Shown here: positions 16,228 through 25,888 of the stretch, piece by piece
How the letters are laid out: every line of letters begins with the position of its first letter
Numbering within the stretch: the stretch's first letter is position 1
NCBI GenBank assembly: GCA_963624095.1
Contig: CAVFNZ010000001.1
Coordinates: forward strand, 1 to 64,000
Reading direction: 5' to 3'
DNA from: Phocaeicola_A sp963624095
GTDB lineage: Bacteria; Bacteroidota; Bacteroidia; Bacteroidales; Bacteroidaceae
Length of the DNA stretch: 64,000 nt
Program-made: the position numbers and the translations under genes
Notes under the pieces: model-generated
Database searches by the model: none
What the model was told of the DNA's origin: nothing
What the model saw: the letters and a program-made list of their open reading frames with translations, nothing else

Positions 16228-17460
16228 TTATCCGAAGAAAAGGTATCCGATGAAGATGGCGGCGGTGATACCGGCCAGGTCGGCCAACAGTCCGCAAGCC
16301 ACGGCATGACGGGTGTATTTGATGTTTACGCTGCCGAAGTAGACCGCCAGAATGTAGAAAGTGGTGTCCGTAGACCCCTGAAACAGGCAAGCCAGGCGAC
16401 CCGTAAAGGAATCCGCTCCGTAGGTGGTCATGGCATCTACCATCAAGCCGCGAGCCCCTCCACCGCTCAAGGGTTTCATCAGTGCCGTGGGGAGTGCTCC
16501 CACAAAGTCCGTGTTGCCTCCGCACAGACTCACCAATCGTTCCACTCCGCCGATGAGAATGTCCATGGCACCCGATGCGCGGAAAACGCCGATGCCCACC
16601 AGGATAGCCACCAAATAGGGGATGATGCGCACAGCGGTCTGAAATCCCTCCTTGGCTCCGTCCACAAACGCCTCATAGACATTGACGCGTTTGCGTACGC
16701 CCGCAATGATGAAACCGATGATGACGGAAAACAACAGGATGTTGGCTACGGAAGTGGACACGGTGTCCATCGCCTCTTTCGACAGGTTGCTGAATCCCCA
16801 GATGATGCCTGCCACCGCCAGGCACATGCCGCCCAAGGTGAGCGTCAGGGTGCGGTTGAACAGGTTGATGCGTTGGTAGAGGCTCACGGCCAGCAGGCCT
16901 ATCATGGTGGAGAAGAAGGTGGCCAACAGGATAGGAATGAAGACATCCGTAGGCTGAGCCGCCCCCAACTGCGCCCGGTACACCATGATGCTGACCGGTA
17001 TGATGGTGAGTCCGGAAGTGTTGAGCACCAGGAACATAATCATGGGATTGCTGGCTGTGTCTTTCTTCGGGTTCAGTTCCTGCATCTGCTCCATGGCTTT
17101 CAGCCCCATGGGCGTGGCGGCGTTGTCCAGTCCCAGCATGTTGGCGGAGATGTTCATGAAGATGGTACCCGTCACCGGGTGGCCTTTCGGTATGTCGGGG
17201 AACAAGCGGCTGAAGACGGGACTCAGCATGCGTGCGAAGACGCTCACCACCCCGCCTTGTTCACCGATGCGCATGATTCCTAACCAAAGGGAGAGTACGC
17301 CGGTCAGTCCCAAGGATATCTTGAATGCCGTCTCCGCCGAGCTGAAAGTGGAGTTCATGATGGCGGGGAAAATCTCGGTGTCTCCCATGAAAAGGAGTCG
17401 GACGAGGGCGATGACGAACGCCACCACGAAGAACGTAATCCAGATATAGTTCAGTACCAT
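16228..17460 (-). CDS. SpmA-SpmB-like fused nucleoside-recognition membrane protein
   Basis: A 410-aa polytopic membrane protein made of two gate/nucleoside-recognition halves. The N-terminal half resembles spore maturation protein SpmA (MLGLDNAATPMGLKAMEQMQ near 130) and the C-terminal half SpmB (SGGGARGLMVDAM near 345). In Bacillus the two are separate genes; in non-sporulating Bacteroidetes a fused form is usual and its substrate is unknown. A transporter role is the best guess. It lies 18 bp after ybeY, in the same transcription unit. Confidence 0.85.
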   Translation of the reverse strand: MVLNYIWITFFVVAFVIALVRLLFMGDTEIFPAIMNSTFSSAETAFKISLGLTGVLSLWLGIMRIGEQGGVVSVFARMLSPVFSRLFPDIPKGHPVTGTIFMNISANMLGLDNAATPMGLKAMEQMQELNPKKDTASNPMIMFLVLNTSGLTIIPVSIMVYRAQLGAAQPTDVFIPILLATFFSTMIGLLAVSLYQRINLFNRTLTLTLGGMCLAVAGIIWGFSNLSKEAMDTVSTSVANILLFSVIIGFIIAGVRKRVNVYEAFVDGAKEGFQTAVRIIPYLVAILVGIGVFRASGAMDILIGGVERLVSLCGGNTDFVGALPTALMKPLSGGGARGLMVDAMTTYGADSFTGRLACLFQGSTDTTFYILAVYFGSVNIKYTRHAVACGLLADLAGITAAIFIGYLFFG

Positions 17461-17478
17461 AGTCGCCGCTTTTGCCTG

Positions 17479-17898
17479 TTAAGCCTGTGTACGCATGGCC
17501 AAGGCTTTGTTCTCGGCCGCTTCCATGATTTCGCGCTCACCCGGCCCTTTGTCGTTGATGCCGCACAGGTGCAGGATGCCGTGTATGATGACGCGGTGAA
17601 GCTCTTCGTCGTAGGTGGCACCCACCTGCTCGGCGTTGGTGCGTACGGTGTCGAGGCTGATGAAGAGGTCACCGCTGATGGTGTCGCCCTCGCAATAGTC
17701 GAAGGTGATGATGTCCGTGTAGTAGTCGTGCTGCAGGTATTGCCTGTTCACCTCCAGTATCTTGTCGTCGGAGCAGAAGATGTAGGCTATCTCGCTCACC
17801 TTCTTGCCGTAGGATGCCGCAACGGCCTTCACCCACGCACTGTTTTCTTTCCGTTTGATGGCGGGCATCTTCACGCCATCGGTCTGATAACTGATCAT
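17479..17898 (-). CDS. ybeY: Endoribonuclease YbeY
   Basis: YbeY is a zinc-dependent RNase needed for 16S rRNA 3'-end maturation and ribosome quality control. The 139-aa protein carries the metal motif IIHGILHLCGINDKG, matching HGxLHLxGxxH/D with the last ligand position less canonical (Asp rather than His). The typical NxxYLxxDxxTDIITF region is present (NRQYLQHDYYTDIITFDY). It overlaps the S41 protease gene by 4 bp (ATGA), indicating coupling. Confidence 0.93.
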   Translation of the reverse strand: MISYQTDGVKMPAIKRKENSAWVKAVAASYGKKVSEIAYIFCSDDKILEVNRQYLQHDYYTDIITFDYCEGDTISGDLFISLDTVRTNAEQVGATYDEELHRVIIHGILHLCGINDKGPGEREIMEAAENKALAMRTQA

Positions 17899-19484
17899 TG
17901 TTTCTGCTTTGTCATTAAACTTTCAAAATCGTCATGCCGCAGCAACTCCAAGGCCTTCTGCACACTCTCGTTGTCGCGGTTCATCACTCGGTAGTATCCG
18001 TCCATGTCCCAAAGGTCGCGCGCTATCAGGGCTTTCAGTTGGTTGTGGAGCAACGCTTTTCCCTTTTGGTATCCCTCCTCGTCATAATGCACGCCCACCT
18101 TCTCGCCTTCGCTCTTCAGCAGCTCGATGAGTGCCGGTGTCACGCTGAACTTTTCATCGAATTCATCGAAGCTTTTGTATTGCTTCTTCAGCGTTTGCCG
18201 GTTGTTGTCCACATACTGGAGCGTGGACTTGATGATGGCACCCTTGGCGGAGAGTTGCAGATGATAGTCGGAGTAGCGTGTGGTGTCCAGCGGCACATAG
18301 TAGTCCGGCATGATGCCTCCGCCTCCGTAGACCACCCGTTCCAGCCGTTTGGTCCTGTACTTCAGCGAGTCGGGGAAGTGGATGCTGTCGGCATTGCTCA
18401 TCTCTCCGCTGTTGTAGCGGTTGATGAGGTCTTGGTTATATTGTTCGATGCTCTCGTAGGGTTTCTGTATGCAGCGACCCGTGGGGGTGTAGTAACGGGC
18501 GATGGTGAGCCGTATCATCGAGCCGTCGGGCAGGTCGACAGGACGTTGCACCAGTCCCTTGCCGAACGAGCGTCGTCCCACCACCAGACCGCGGTCCCAG
18601 TCCTGTATGGCTCCGGTGACAATCTCCGATGCCGAGGCGGTATACGAGTCGATGAGAACGATCAACCGCCCCTCCTTGAACTTGCCTGTGCCGTGCGCCT
18701 GGAAGGCGTTGCGCGGACTGCGTCGTCCTTCGGTGTAGACAATCAGTTCGTTGGCCTGCAGAAACTCGTTGGCCAGTCCCACGGCGGCGTTCAGGTAGCC
18801 GCCCCCGTTGCCTTGCAGGTCGAGGATAAGGTCCTTCATCCCTTTCTTGCGGAGGTTCTTCAGCGCTGTTTCAAACTCGTCCACGGTGGTGGCACCGAAA
18901 TTGTTGATGCGTATGTAGCCGATGCCTTTCTTCACGATGTGCGCGGCATCCACGCTGTGTACGGGAATCTTGTCGCGGGTCACGTCGAATTGGAGTATAT
19001 CCGCGATGCCGCGCCGCACGACACCTAATTTCACCTTACTCCCCTTGGGACCCCGCAAGCGGCGGGTGATGTCGTTGGTCTGCATCTTTACGCCCGCTAT
19101 GACGGTATCGTTCACATACACGATGCGGTCACCGGCCAGGATACCGCACTTCTCCGAGGGGCCGTTCACGACGGGCTGAATCACCAATAGCGTGTCTTCC
19201 ACCATGTTGAACTGCACGCCGATGCCTTCGAAGTTGCCTTGCAAAGGCTCGTTCAGCTTCTTCACCTCCTCGGGGTTGGCGTAGGTGGAGTGGGGGTCGA
19301 GCTGTTCCAGCATCTTCGTGATGGCGGCCTCCACCAGTTTGTTCTCGTCCACGCTGTCCACATAGAGGTTACTGATGGCGAACTCCGCTATCTGCAGTTT
19401 GCGGGCCGGTGTCACCTTCTTGTTTTGAGCCATCGTCAGATTGGCGGTGAGGAACAGGCCGATGAGAAAATAAATCTTTTTCAT
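17895..19484 (-). CDS. C-terminal processing protease, S41 family
   Basis: A 529-aa periplasmic protease with a signal peptide (MKKIYFLIGLFLTANLTMAQ). A PDZ domain spans about residues 85-175 (GIGVQFNMVEDTLLVI, CGILAGDRIVYVND). The S41 catalytic domain follows with Ser in SYTASASEIVTGAI and Lys in GRRSFGKGLVQ, the CtpA Ser-Lys dyad. Such proteases trim or degrade envelope proteins near the C-terminus. It lies 27 bp after coaD. Confidence 0.92.
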   Translation of the reverse strand: MKKIYFLIGLFLTANLTMAQNKKVTPARKLQIAEFAISNLYVDSVDENKLVEAAITKMLEQLDPHSTYANPEEVKKLNEPLQGNFEGIGVQFNMVEDTLLVIQPVVNGPSEKCGILAGDRIVYVNDTVIAGVKMQTNDITRRLRGPKGSKVKLGVVRRGIADILQFDVTRDKIPVHSVDAAHIVKKGIGYIRINNFGATTVDEFETALKNLRKKGMKDLILDLQGNGGGYLNAAVGLANEFLQANELIVYTEGRRSPRNAFQAHGTGKFKEGRLIVLIDSYTASASEIVTGAIQDWDRGLVVGRRSFGKGLVQRPVDLPDGSMIRLTIARYYTPTGRCIQKPYESIEQYNQDLINRYNSGEMSNADSIHFPDSLKYRTKRLERVVYGGGGIMPDYYVPLDTTRYSDYHLQLSAKGAIIKSTLQYVDNNRQTLKKQYKSFDEFDEKFSVTPALIELLKSEGEKVGVHYDEEGYQKGKALLHNQLKALIARDLWDMDGYYRVMNRDNESVQKALELLRHDDFESLMTKQKQ

Positions 19485-19511
19485 GTGCTTGAATCTATAC
19501 CTATTGATTTG

Positions 19512-19976
19512 TTATTTCGTTTCGTCGATGATGAGGCCCTTGGGCACGAAGGGGGTGATGTCCTTGCCATAGCTGAGCAGCTCCCTCACGATGCTGGAGC
19601 TGACGCTGGTCAGTTCCGGTTCGGTGAAGAGCAGAATGGTCTCGATGCCGGAGAGCTGCCGGTTGATGTCGGCAATGGTCTCCTCGTACTCAAAGTCCTT
19701 CACCGTGCGGATTCCCCGGATGATGAATCCGGCATCCATCCGCTTGGCGAAGTCGCACGTCAAGTCGCTGTACGCCTCCACCTTCACGCGCGGATTGTCG
19801 GCATAGAGCCGTTTGATCATCTCCACCCTCTTCTCCGTGGTGAACCAGGTGCGTTTCCCTTCGTTGACACCTATGCCGATGACGAGCTCGTCCATGAAGG
19901 TGAGTGCACGCCTCACTACCGAGTAGTGCCCCGTGGTGAAGGGGTCGAAAGTCCCCGGGAATATCGCTCTTTTCAT
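19512..19976 (-). CDS. coaD: Phosphopantetheine adenylyltransferase
   Basis: CoaD joins 4'-phosphopantetheine and ATP to give dephospho-CoA, the penultimate step of CoA synthesis. The 154-aa protein has the nucleotidyltransferase motif PGTFDPFTTGH (residues 6-16) and the second motif SVSSSIVRELLSYG. Size is standard. Its ATG overlaps the parE stop by 4 bp. Confidence 0.95.
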   Translation of the reverse strand: MKRAIFPGTFDPFTTGHYSVVRRALTFMDELVIGIGVNEGKRTWFTTEKRVEMIKRLYADNPRVKVEAYSDLTCDFAKRMDAGFIIRGIRTVKDFEYEETIADINRQLSGIETILLFTEPELTSVSSSIVRELLSYGKDITPFVPKGLIIDETK

Positions 19977-21919
19977 ACCATTGCCTCCTCTTCGTCGTTG
20001 GCGGCGTCCTCTTCAATCACCAAGTTGTTGATGATGAAGTTCTGCCTCTCCATGGTGTTCTTACCCATATAGAATCCCAACAGCTCGTTCACGGCATCGG
20101 TCTTGCGCAGGGTGACGGGTTCCAGCCGCATATCCTTGCCGATGAAGTGTTTGAACTCGTCGGGCGAAATCTCTCCGAGTCCTTTGAATCGGGTAATCTC
20201 CGGGTCCGGACTCAGTTTCTCGATGGCTGCCACCCGTTCCTCGTCCGAGTAGCAATAGATGGTTTCGTAGTCGTCCTTGCCCCCCTTCTCGCTCTTGCTG
20301 CCTTTGATTCTCTTCTTGCGGTTGCGCACGCGGAACAGCGGTGTCTGCAGGATGTAGACATGTCCCTTCTTGATGAGGTCGGGGAAGAATTGCAGGAAGA
20401 AGGTAATCATCAGCAGACGGATGTGCATGCCGTCCACATCGGCATCGGTGGCGACAATCACTTTGTTGTAGCGAAGCCCGTCCAGCCCGTCCTCGATGTT
20501 GAGTGCCGCCTGCAGTAGGTTGAACTCCTCGTTCTCGTATACCACCTTCTTGGTCAAGCCAAACGAGTTGAGCGGTTTACCGCGTAGGCTAAACACCGCC
20601 TGCGTGTTCACGTCGCGGCTCTTGGTGATGGATCCGCTGGCGGAGTCACCCTCGGTGATGAAGATGCTGCTCTCCTCCAGGTTGTCACCCTTCGTGTCGT
20701 TGAGGTGGATGCGGCAGTCGCGCAGCTTGCGGTTGTGCAGGTTCGCCTTCTTGGCGCGTTCGCGCGCCAGCTTCGTGACACCCGCGATGGCTTTGCGCTC
20801 TTTCTCCGAATCCTGTATCTTTTGCAACATCACGTTGGCGATGTCGGTGTTCTTATGAAGGAAATTGTCCACTTCCGTCTTGACGAAGTCGCCCACGAAC
20901 TTGTTGAGGTTTGGCCCGTCCGGTGCCATCTTCGTGGAGCCTAATTTCACTTTCGTCTGGCTCTCGAACACGGGCTCTTCCACATTGATGGCGATGGCCG
21001 CCACCATGCCGTTGCGGATGTCCGCATAGTCGAAATTCTTATTGTAGAACTCCTTGATGGCGCGCGCGATGTGCTCCTTGAAGGCACTTTGGTGCGTACC
21101 GCCTTGGGTGGTATGCTGCCCGTTGACGAACGAGTGGTACTCTTCGCCGTATTGGTCCGTGTGGGTGAAGGCAATCTCGATGTCCTCACCCTTCAGGTGG
21201 ATGATGGGATAGAGGCAGGTTGCCGTCATGGAGTCGGTGAGCAAGTCCACCAAGCCGTTGCGCGATAGGATACGCTGTCCGTTGTAGAGGATGGTGAGCC
21301 CCGTGTTCAGGTAGGTGTAGTTGCGCAGCATCGTCTCGATGAACTCTCCATGAAACCGGTAGTTCTCGAAGAGCATGCTGTCCGGTTCAAAGAAAATGTA
21401 GGTGCCGGTCTCTTCGGTGGTCTCCCGTGTCGTGTCGCTCTGTAGGATGCCTCGTTCGAAGATGGCCTCGCGCACCTTGCCGTCGCGGTAACTGCGCACC
21501 TCGAATCGTCGGCTCAGCGCGTTCACGGCCTTCACGCCCACGCCGTTTAGTCCCACGCTCTTCTTGAAGGCCTTGCTGTCGTACTTGCCGCCGGTGTTGA
21601 GCATGCTCACCGCTTCGATGAGTTTCCCTTGCGGGATGCCCCGTCCGTAGTCGCGTACGCTTACTCGCAGGTTCTCTTCCATATCTATCTCGATGCGTTT
21701 GCCGGCGTGCATCTTGAACTCGTCGATGCTGTTGTCGATGACCTCTTTCAGCAACACGTAGATGCCGTCCTCGGCATAACTTCCGTCGCCCAGCTTACCG
21801 ATGTACATACCCGGGCGGGTACGCACATGCTCCATGTCGCTCAGGTGGCGGATGTTGTCATCGGTATATTCCACCTGTTGCTCCGTGGAGCTGAATTGCA
21901 ATTCGTTCTCTTCTGGCAT
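19973..21919 (-). CDS. parE: DNA topoisomerase IV subunit B
   Basis: The ATPase subunit of a type IIA topoisomerase that decatenates chromosomes. The 648-aa protein has the GHKL ATPase region (KEVIDNSIDEF, GRGIPQG, GLNGVGVKAVNALS), a transducer domain, and TOPRIM motifs TEGDSASGS and DADVDGMHIR. The length and context fit ParE in Bacteroidetes rather than GyrB, but family-level separation by eye is not absolute. It is 46 bp after the GNAT gene. Confidence 0.9.
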   Translation of the reverse strand: MPEENELQFSSTEQQVEYTDDNIRHLSDMEHVRTRPGMYIGKLGDGSYAEDGIYVLLKEVIDNSIDEFKMHAGKRIEIDMEENLRVSVRDYGRGIPQGKLIEAVSMLNTGGKYDSKAFKKSVGLNGVGVKAVNALSRRFEVRSYRDGKVREAIFERGILQSDTTRETTEETGTYIFFEPDSMLFENYRFHGEFIETMLRNYTYLNTGLTILYNGQRILSRNGLVDLLTDSMTATCLYPIIHLKGEDIEIAFTHTDQYGEEYHSFVNGQHTTQGGTHQSAFKEHIARAIKEFYNKNFDYADIRNGMVAAIAINVEEPVFESQTKVKLGSTKMAPDGPNLNKFVGDFVKTEVDNFLHKNTDIANVMLQKIQDSEKERKAIAGVTKLARERAKKANLHNRKLRDCRIHLNDTKGDNLEESSIFITEGDSASGSITKSRDVNTQAVFSLRGKPLNSFGLTKKVVYENEEFNLLQAALNIEDGLDGLRYNKVIVATDADVDGMHIRLLMITFFLQFFPDLIKKGHVYILQTPLFRVRNRKKRIKGSKSEKGGKDDYETIYCYSDEERVAAIEKLSPDPEITRFKGLGEISPDEFKHFIGKDMRLEPVTLRKTDAVNELLGFYMGKNTMERQNFIINNLVIEEDAANDEEEAMV

Positions 21920-21965
21920 ATTGTACGATTCTTTTTTCTATGTTGTATGTGCGGTAGCGGGTCTG

Positions 21966-23105
21966 TCACGCCGTTATCTGTTTGCGGTAGGCCCTGCGGC
22001 GTTTGTGCTGACGGGTCTCGAAATACTCCCATTGCGCCTGCACCTTGTTGTTGGTCTCCAGCTCGGGGTTACTCTCCGCGTCCAACAGTCCGAGTTTGTT
22101 GTAGGCGGGGATAAGGTCGGTAAACAACAGGGCGTTCACTCCCTTGCTTTGGTATTCGGGTTTGATGCCCACCAGCAGCAGGTCGAGCGTATGCGGCTTT
22201 TTCCAGTAGAGGGCTTTCAGCAGGTAGTACCATCCGAAGGGAAGCAAGCGGCCTTTGGCCTTCTGCAGGGCAACCGAGAGGGAGGGCATGGAAACGCCAA
22301 CGCCCACCAGTTCGTTGTTCTCGTCCTCTATCAGCGTCACCATGCGGAGGTCGAGGATAGGCAGGTATCTCTTCACATACTGCATAATCTGTCGCTCCGT
22401 CATCTGTGAGTAACCGTAGAGCTGGGCGTAACATTCGTTGATGAGTTTGAATATCCGTGGACCATAGTTGCCGCGGTTCACCTCCTTCATGTTCTTCAGC
22501 TTCTTCACGCGCAGTTTGTATTTGCGGCATACGATGTCGGCGATGCGCTGCATCTTCTCCGGCACGCTGTCCGGCACGTTGATGCGGAACTCCACCCAGT
22601 CGGCATCCTTCTCGAAGCCCATCTGTTCGATGTGTTTGGGGTAGTAGGGGTAGTTGTAGATGGTCGCCATGGTGCTCAGCTCGTCGAATCCCTCCACCAG
22701 CATTCCTTCGGCATCCATGTCCGTGAACCCGAGCGGGCCTTGAATCTCTGTCATGCCCCGCTCTTTGCCCCATTGCTCCACTGTCTCTATCAAAGCCTTC
22801 GACACCTCCGGGTCATCGATGAAATCTATCCATCCGAAGCGTACGCTCCGCTTGTTCCACGTCTCGTTGGCCCGTTTGTTGATGATGGCCGCCACGCGTC
22901 CCACAATCTTTCCTTCGCGGTAAGCCAGGAAATAGGCTGCCTCGCAAAACTCCAGTGCCGCGTTCTTCTTGGGGTCGAACGTGTTGAGCATATCGTCGTA
23001 CAGGTCCGGCACAGAGTAAGGGTTGTCCTTATAGAGAGTGTAGTTGAAACGGATGAAGGCCCGCAGTTCCTTTGCCGTGGACACTTGTTTGATAGTTACT
23101 GCCAT
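21966..23105 (-). CDS. GNAT-superfamily N-acetyltransferase-like protein (YghO-like)
   Basis: A 379-aa cytoplasmic protein conserved in Bacteroidetes. An N-terminal GNAT-like half (AYREGKIVGRVAAIIN near 85-100, then GPLGFTDMDAEGMLVEGF near 140) is followed by a second domain with acetyltransferase-like strands (VGVGVSMPSLS) and a basic C-terminus. The acceptor is unknown. It has its own -7 box at 23147-23154 and is the first gene of the run that continues through parE and coaD. Confidence 0.75.
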   Translation of the reverse strand: MAVTIKQVSTAKELRAFIRFNYTLYKDNPYSVPDLYDDMLNTFDPKKNAALEFCEAAYFLAYREGKIVGRVAAIINKRANETWNKRSVRFGWIDFIDDPEVSKALIETVEQWGKERGMTEIQGPLGFTDMDAEGMLVEGFDELSTMATIYNYPYYPKHIEQMGFEKDADWVEFRINVPDSVPEKMQRIADIVCRKYKLRVKKLKNMKEVNRGNYGPRIFKLINECYAQLYGYSQMTERQIMQYVKRYLPILDLRMVTLIEDENNELVGVGVSMPSLSVALQKAKGRLLPFGWYYLLKALYWKKPHTLDLLLVGIKPEYQSKGVNALLFTDLIPAYNKLGLLDAESNPELETNNKVQAQWEYFETRQHKRRRAYRKQITA

Positions 23106-23146
23106 GAGTTTATATCCTTGTTAGCTTTGGTTCAACATTCAAACCG

Positions 23147-23154
23147 CAAAGATA
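23147..23154 (-). promoter_or_regulatory. -7 box upstream of the GNAT-parE gene run
   Basis: The minus strand reads TATCTTTG, 41 bp before the ATG at 23105. No good TTTG element is visible at the expected spacing. Confidence 0.55.
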
Positions 23155-23330
23155 GTGTTTTTCCATGAATAGTTCGCCACAATTTTGGTTAAGACCGATG
23201 GATTCCCGTCTTATCTACATCTTTGTCCTCTGTAATATGAACATGGAGGCTGCTGATAAAGGGGCGTTCAGTGTCCATCTCCTTCGGAAAGAGATAATAA
23301 GTCAGTGGTGGGCATTGGGTTATATAGGAA

Positions 23331-23360
23331 GGAGGGCGGACTTTCACAAGTCCGCCCTCC
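23331..23360 (-). terminator. Terminator of the SusCD operon
   Basis: GGAGGGCGGACTT (23331-23343) pairs perfectly with AAGTCCGCCCTCC (23348-23360) around a 4-nt loop, 58 bp after the last gene of the operon. The minus-strand flank is TTCC rather than a long T run. Confidence 0.8.
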
Positions 23361-23418
23361 CGGTCATTCACTTCTTATGCATGTATTGTAAGAAAGAAAT
23401 CTCTTTTACTCCTCAGAA

Positions 23419-25866
23419 TCAGAAGGTGATGTCACCGCTCTTCACGGTGTGGTTCTTGCCACCGTCCCATGAAGCTCCCGTCCGCCAGCGCGGGTCTCCA
23501 ATCTCCTTCGTGTAGATCGGGTGAGCCGTCACGCGTGAGGTATTGTTGTAGTAGAACCCGCTGATGTCCGCATGGCGGTAGGCATCCTTCTCAAACGCCT
23601 CCTTGCCGTCTACCTTACCGATGGTGAACGGGTTCTTGAAGAGCTCTTCCGCGGTGAGCTGATAGCCTACGGCATCGTCTTCGTTGTCGTTGCGGTTGTC
23701 GCCGAACTTAATCTGTGTCTCGCCCAGTCCACCCTTGTTCAGCGCACCGTTCTGATAACCGGCACCTGTACTGGTGTTGGAGAAACTTACATGCGAGAAC
23801 ATACCGTCCGCCAGGGTGGTTTTCTCCGTGGAAGACTTGTAAGTCTGGTATGCAGGCACCACAGTGGAGTAGTTGTCCGCAAAGTCATAAGTCAGGTCCT
23901 TGATGGTGATGTCCATACCTTTCATATAGTAGTCACGGCCTCCGTCATTCTTGTTGCCCGCAAACACGAAGAGGTTCTTCTTGCACGTCACGGTAGACCC
24001 TGCCGGGATGTAGTTGATCTCGAAGATCTTACCATGGCCTTTGTTGTTGGAGCGTGGCGCGAAGTTCACAAACGTATTGTTGGATACGTTGATGTTCCAA
24101 AGGGTACCTTCGGGCCAAGCCAAGTTCTTGGCTTCCGAAACGAGGGCGTGACGCGAGCAGTTGATGATGGTGTTGTTGGTAAAGTTCAAATTCTTGTAGA
24201 AGTTTGACTTGCGGTTGTTGCCCGGTCCGGCGAACCAGGAGTAACCACGCCCGTTGGTGTCGTAGCCTCCTTCGTCGTAGAACACGCAATTGTCCACGGT
24301 CAACTTCTCGATAATCTGTCGGTTCGGGCCCTGGAAGCGGATGAATCCGCGCACGTGTCCGCAGAAGGTACAGTTGGAGACACGCAGCTCTGACAGCGTG
24401 AACGACAGGCCTTGTGAGTACATGTTCATGAAGTAGTTTGCGGTAATCGACAGACTTGCGTTGCCGTCCGACCCCTTTTGGTCGAAGTAGGTGTTCCATG
24501 CCATCGGGTGGAAATTGATGTTCTCGAAGACAATAGCCTGTATAGCCAGTGTCACACCGTTCTCCGTGCCGGAGCGCGCGTTGCGGCAGAGTCCCCAGTT
24601 CACGGCGTTTGCGGAGGTCTTGGCTTCGTTACCCCATCCGATGCCTTGCAGCACCGTGGCGCGTCCCTTGCCGGCGGCGATGTCTTCCGGATTGGTAGCC
24701 AAGGTGAAGCCCTTGGTCATCTCCACGGTGGAGGTGACGTAGTAGGTCTTGCCACCTTCGAGGTAGAACACCTGTCCTTCAGCCAACGTATTGTCCGACA
24801 TGTAGTTGGTCAGTATGGTGTCGATGCGGGAAGCTATCAGGTCCTTGACTCCATAGAGGTTGTACTGGTCGCCATTCTGCAACAGGGTGTCCAACAGAAC
24901 GGATTCCGCCGTAGCGGCGGGGATGAGGATAGGTTCACCCGGGTCGCCCTGCATACGCACCATGTTGGAGTTGTACTGGCGGTCGTAGTAGCGCGCTATG
25001 TTGTTGTTCTGACCGCTGACGATGTAGGCGGCGTTTGAGACCAGGTTGTCGAAGTGTACACGCCCTGCTGCCTTGTCGGCATCGGTGAGCTTATAGATGT
25101 GCTCTTCCAACAGCGCATTGTCCGCGGACGGAACGACACGGATTTCGTCGAATACCCATTTGCCGTCTTCCACCTCGGCTCCTGCCTCGATGAATTCCTT
25201 GTAATCCTTCTCCCATCCGCTTTCCGCTTCCGGCAAGAAGCACACGTCCATCGAGGTCTTCGTCACGTTCTCCACCCAGAAGACGGAGGGCACCTCGTAG
25301 CGCATGCCGGTAGTCAACGAACCCGTCTGGTCGCGGCTGTCGTCGCGCGACTGGTCGCTCTGGTGCGAGCCGTCGCCATAGCCGTACCATTTGGAGTTGC
25401 GCGGATTGTTGAGGTCGTTGCGGTCTACCAACGCACGGATGGCGTAGAGGTATCCCGTTCCGTACTGGAGGTCTTCGTGGAGGAAAGAGAGTTGGTCGGC
25501 CGTGAGGATGGTATCCAACAGGTTGGGGTTCTCCTCTTTGTCCCACGAGGTTCCCTGCACCTTCGCCTTCAGCTCGTAAGCGTCGGCACCCTCCACGCCA
25601 TACCAGAAGAGGCGCATGTCGTTGACGTGCGTACTCACCTTGTATCCGTGCTGTCTCAGATAGGTCTCAATCTGCGGGTCCACACGGGAGGCGATGTCGC
25701 AATGGTAGTCTGTCGTGGTCGAGTTCAGGTTCTGCGTCAGACGGAACATCGGCATAAACAGACGGTCGGCTTCCGTTCCGCCAAAGCTTTCGGTGTCGTC
25801 CTTACACCCGGTAAAGACGGCGGCCGAGGCGGCCATGATTATCGAAAATAATAATATCTTTTTCAT
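23419..25866 (-). CDS. Surface lipoprotein with DUF4957/DUF5123-type beta-helix
   Basis: An 815-aa lipoprotein (signal peptide ending in FTGC, Cys20). The N-terminal part (about 20-330) looks like fibronectin-type or Ig-like modules; from about residue 350 a repetitive pectin-lyase-like parallel beta-helix follows (recurring ITANYF, LRVSNCTF, LTVDNCVF and VSNNTF rungs). This arrangement matches proteins annotated DUF4957/DUF5123 in Bacteroides polysaccharide loci. It is third in a SusC-SusD-X operon, the position of surface glycan-binding proteins, so it probably binds polysaccharide at the cell surface. No catalytic motif is recognised, but lyase activity cannot be excluded. Confidence 0.8.
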   Translation of the reverse strand: MKKILLFSIIMAASAAVFTGCKDDTESFGGTEADRLFMPMFRLTQNLNSTTTDYHCDIASRVDPQIETYLRQHGYKVSTHVNDMRLFWYGVEGADAYELKAKVQGTSWDKEENPNLLDTILTADQLSFLHEDLQYGTGYLYAIRALVDRNDLNNPRNSKWYGYGDGSHQSDQSRDDSRDQTGSLTTGMRYEVPSVFWVENVTKTSMDVCFLPEAESGWEKDYKEFIEAGAEVEDGKWVFDEIRVVPSADNALLEEHIYKLTDADKAAGRVHFDNLVSNAAYIVSGQNNNIARYYDRQYNSNMVRMQGDPGEPILIPAATAESVLLDTLLQNGDQYNLYGVKDLIASRIDTILTNYMSDNTLAEGQVFYLEGGKTYYVTSTVEMTKGFTLATNPEDIAAGKGRATVLQGIGWGNEAKTSANAVNWGLCRNARSGTENGVTLAIQAIVFENINFHPMAWNTYFDQKGSDGNASLSITANYFMNMYSQGLSFTLSELRVSNCTFCGHVRGFIRFQGPNRQIIEKLTVDNCVFYDEGGYDTNGRGYSWFAGPGNNRKSNFYKNLNFTNNTIINCSRHALVSEAKNLAWPEGTLWNINVSNNTFVNFAPRSNNKGHGKIFEINYIPAGSTVTCKKNLFVFAGNKNDGGRDYYMKGMDITIKDLTYDFADNYSTVVPAYQTYKSSTEKTTLADGMFSHVSFSNTSTGAGYQNGALNKGGLGETQIKFGDNRNDNEDDAVGYQLTAEELFKNPFTIGKVDGKEAFEKDAYRHADISGFYYNNTSRVTAHPIYTKEIGDPRWRTGASWDGGKNHTVKSGDITF

Positions 25867-25888
25867 AAATATTCTGTTCAGTTGAGGG

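Noticed and set aside
16033..17283. Plus-strand open frame of 416 codons opposite WbqC and the SpmAB-like gene
   Set aside because: Low-complexity His/Asp/Gln/Gly-rich shadow; the opposite strand has two recognisable genes.
23165..23515. Plus-strand frame of 116 codons over the SusCD-operon terminator
   Set aside because: It crosses a perfect terminator hairpin and the 3' end of the DUF4957-type gene; no family features.
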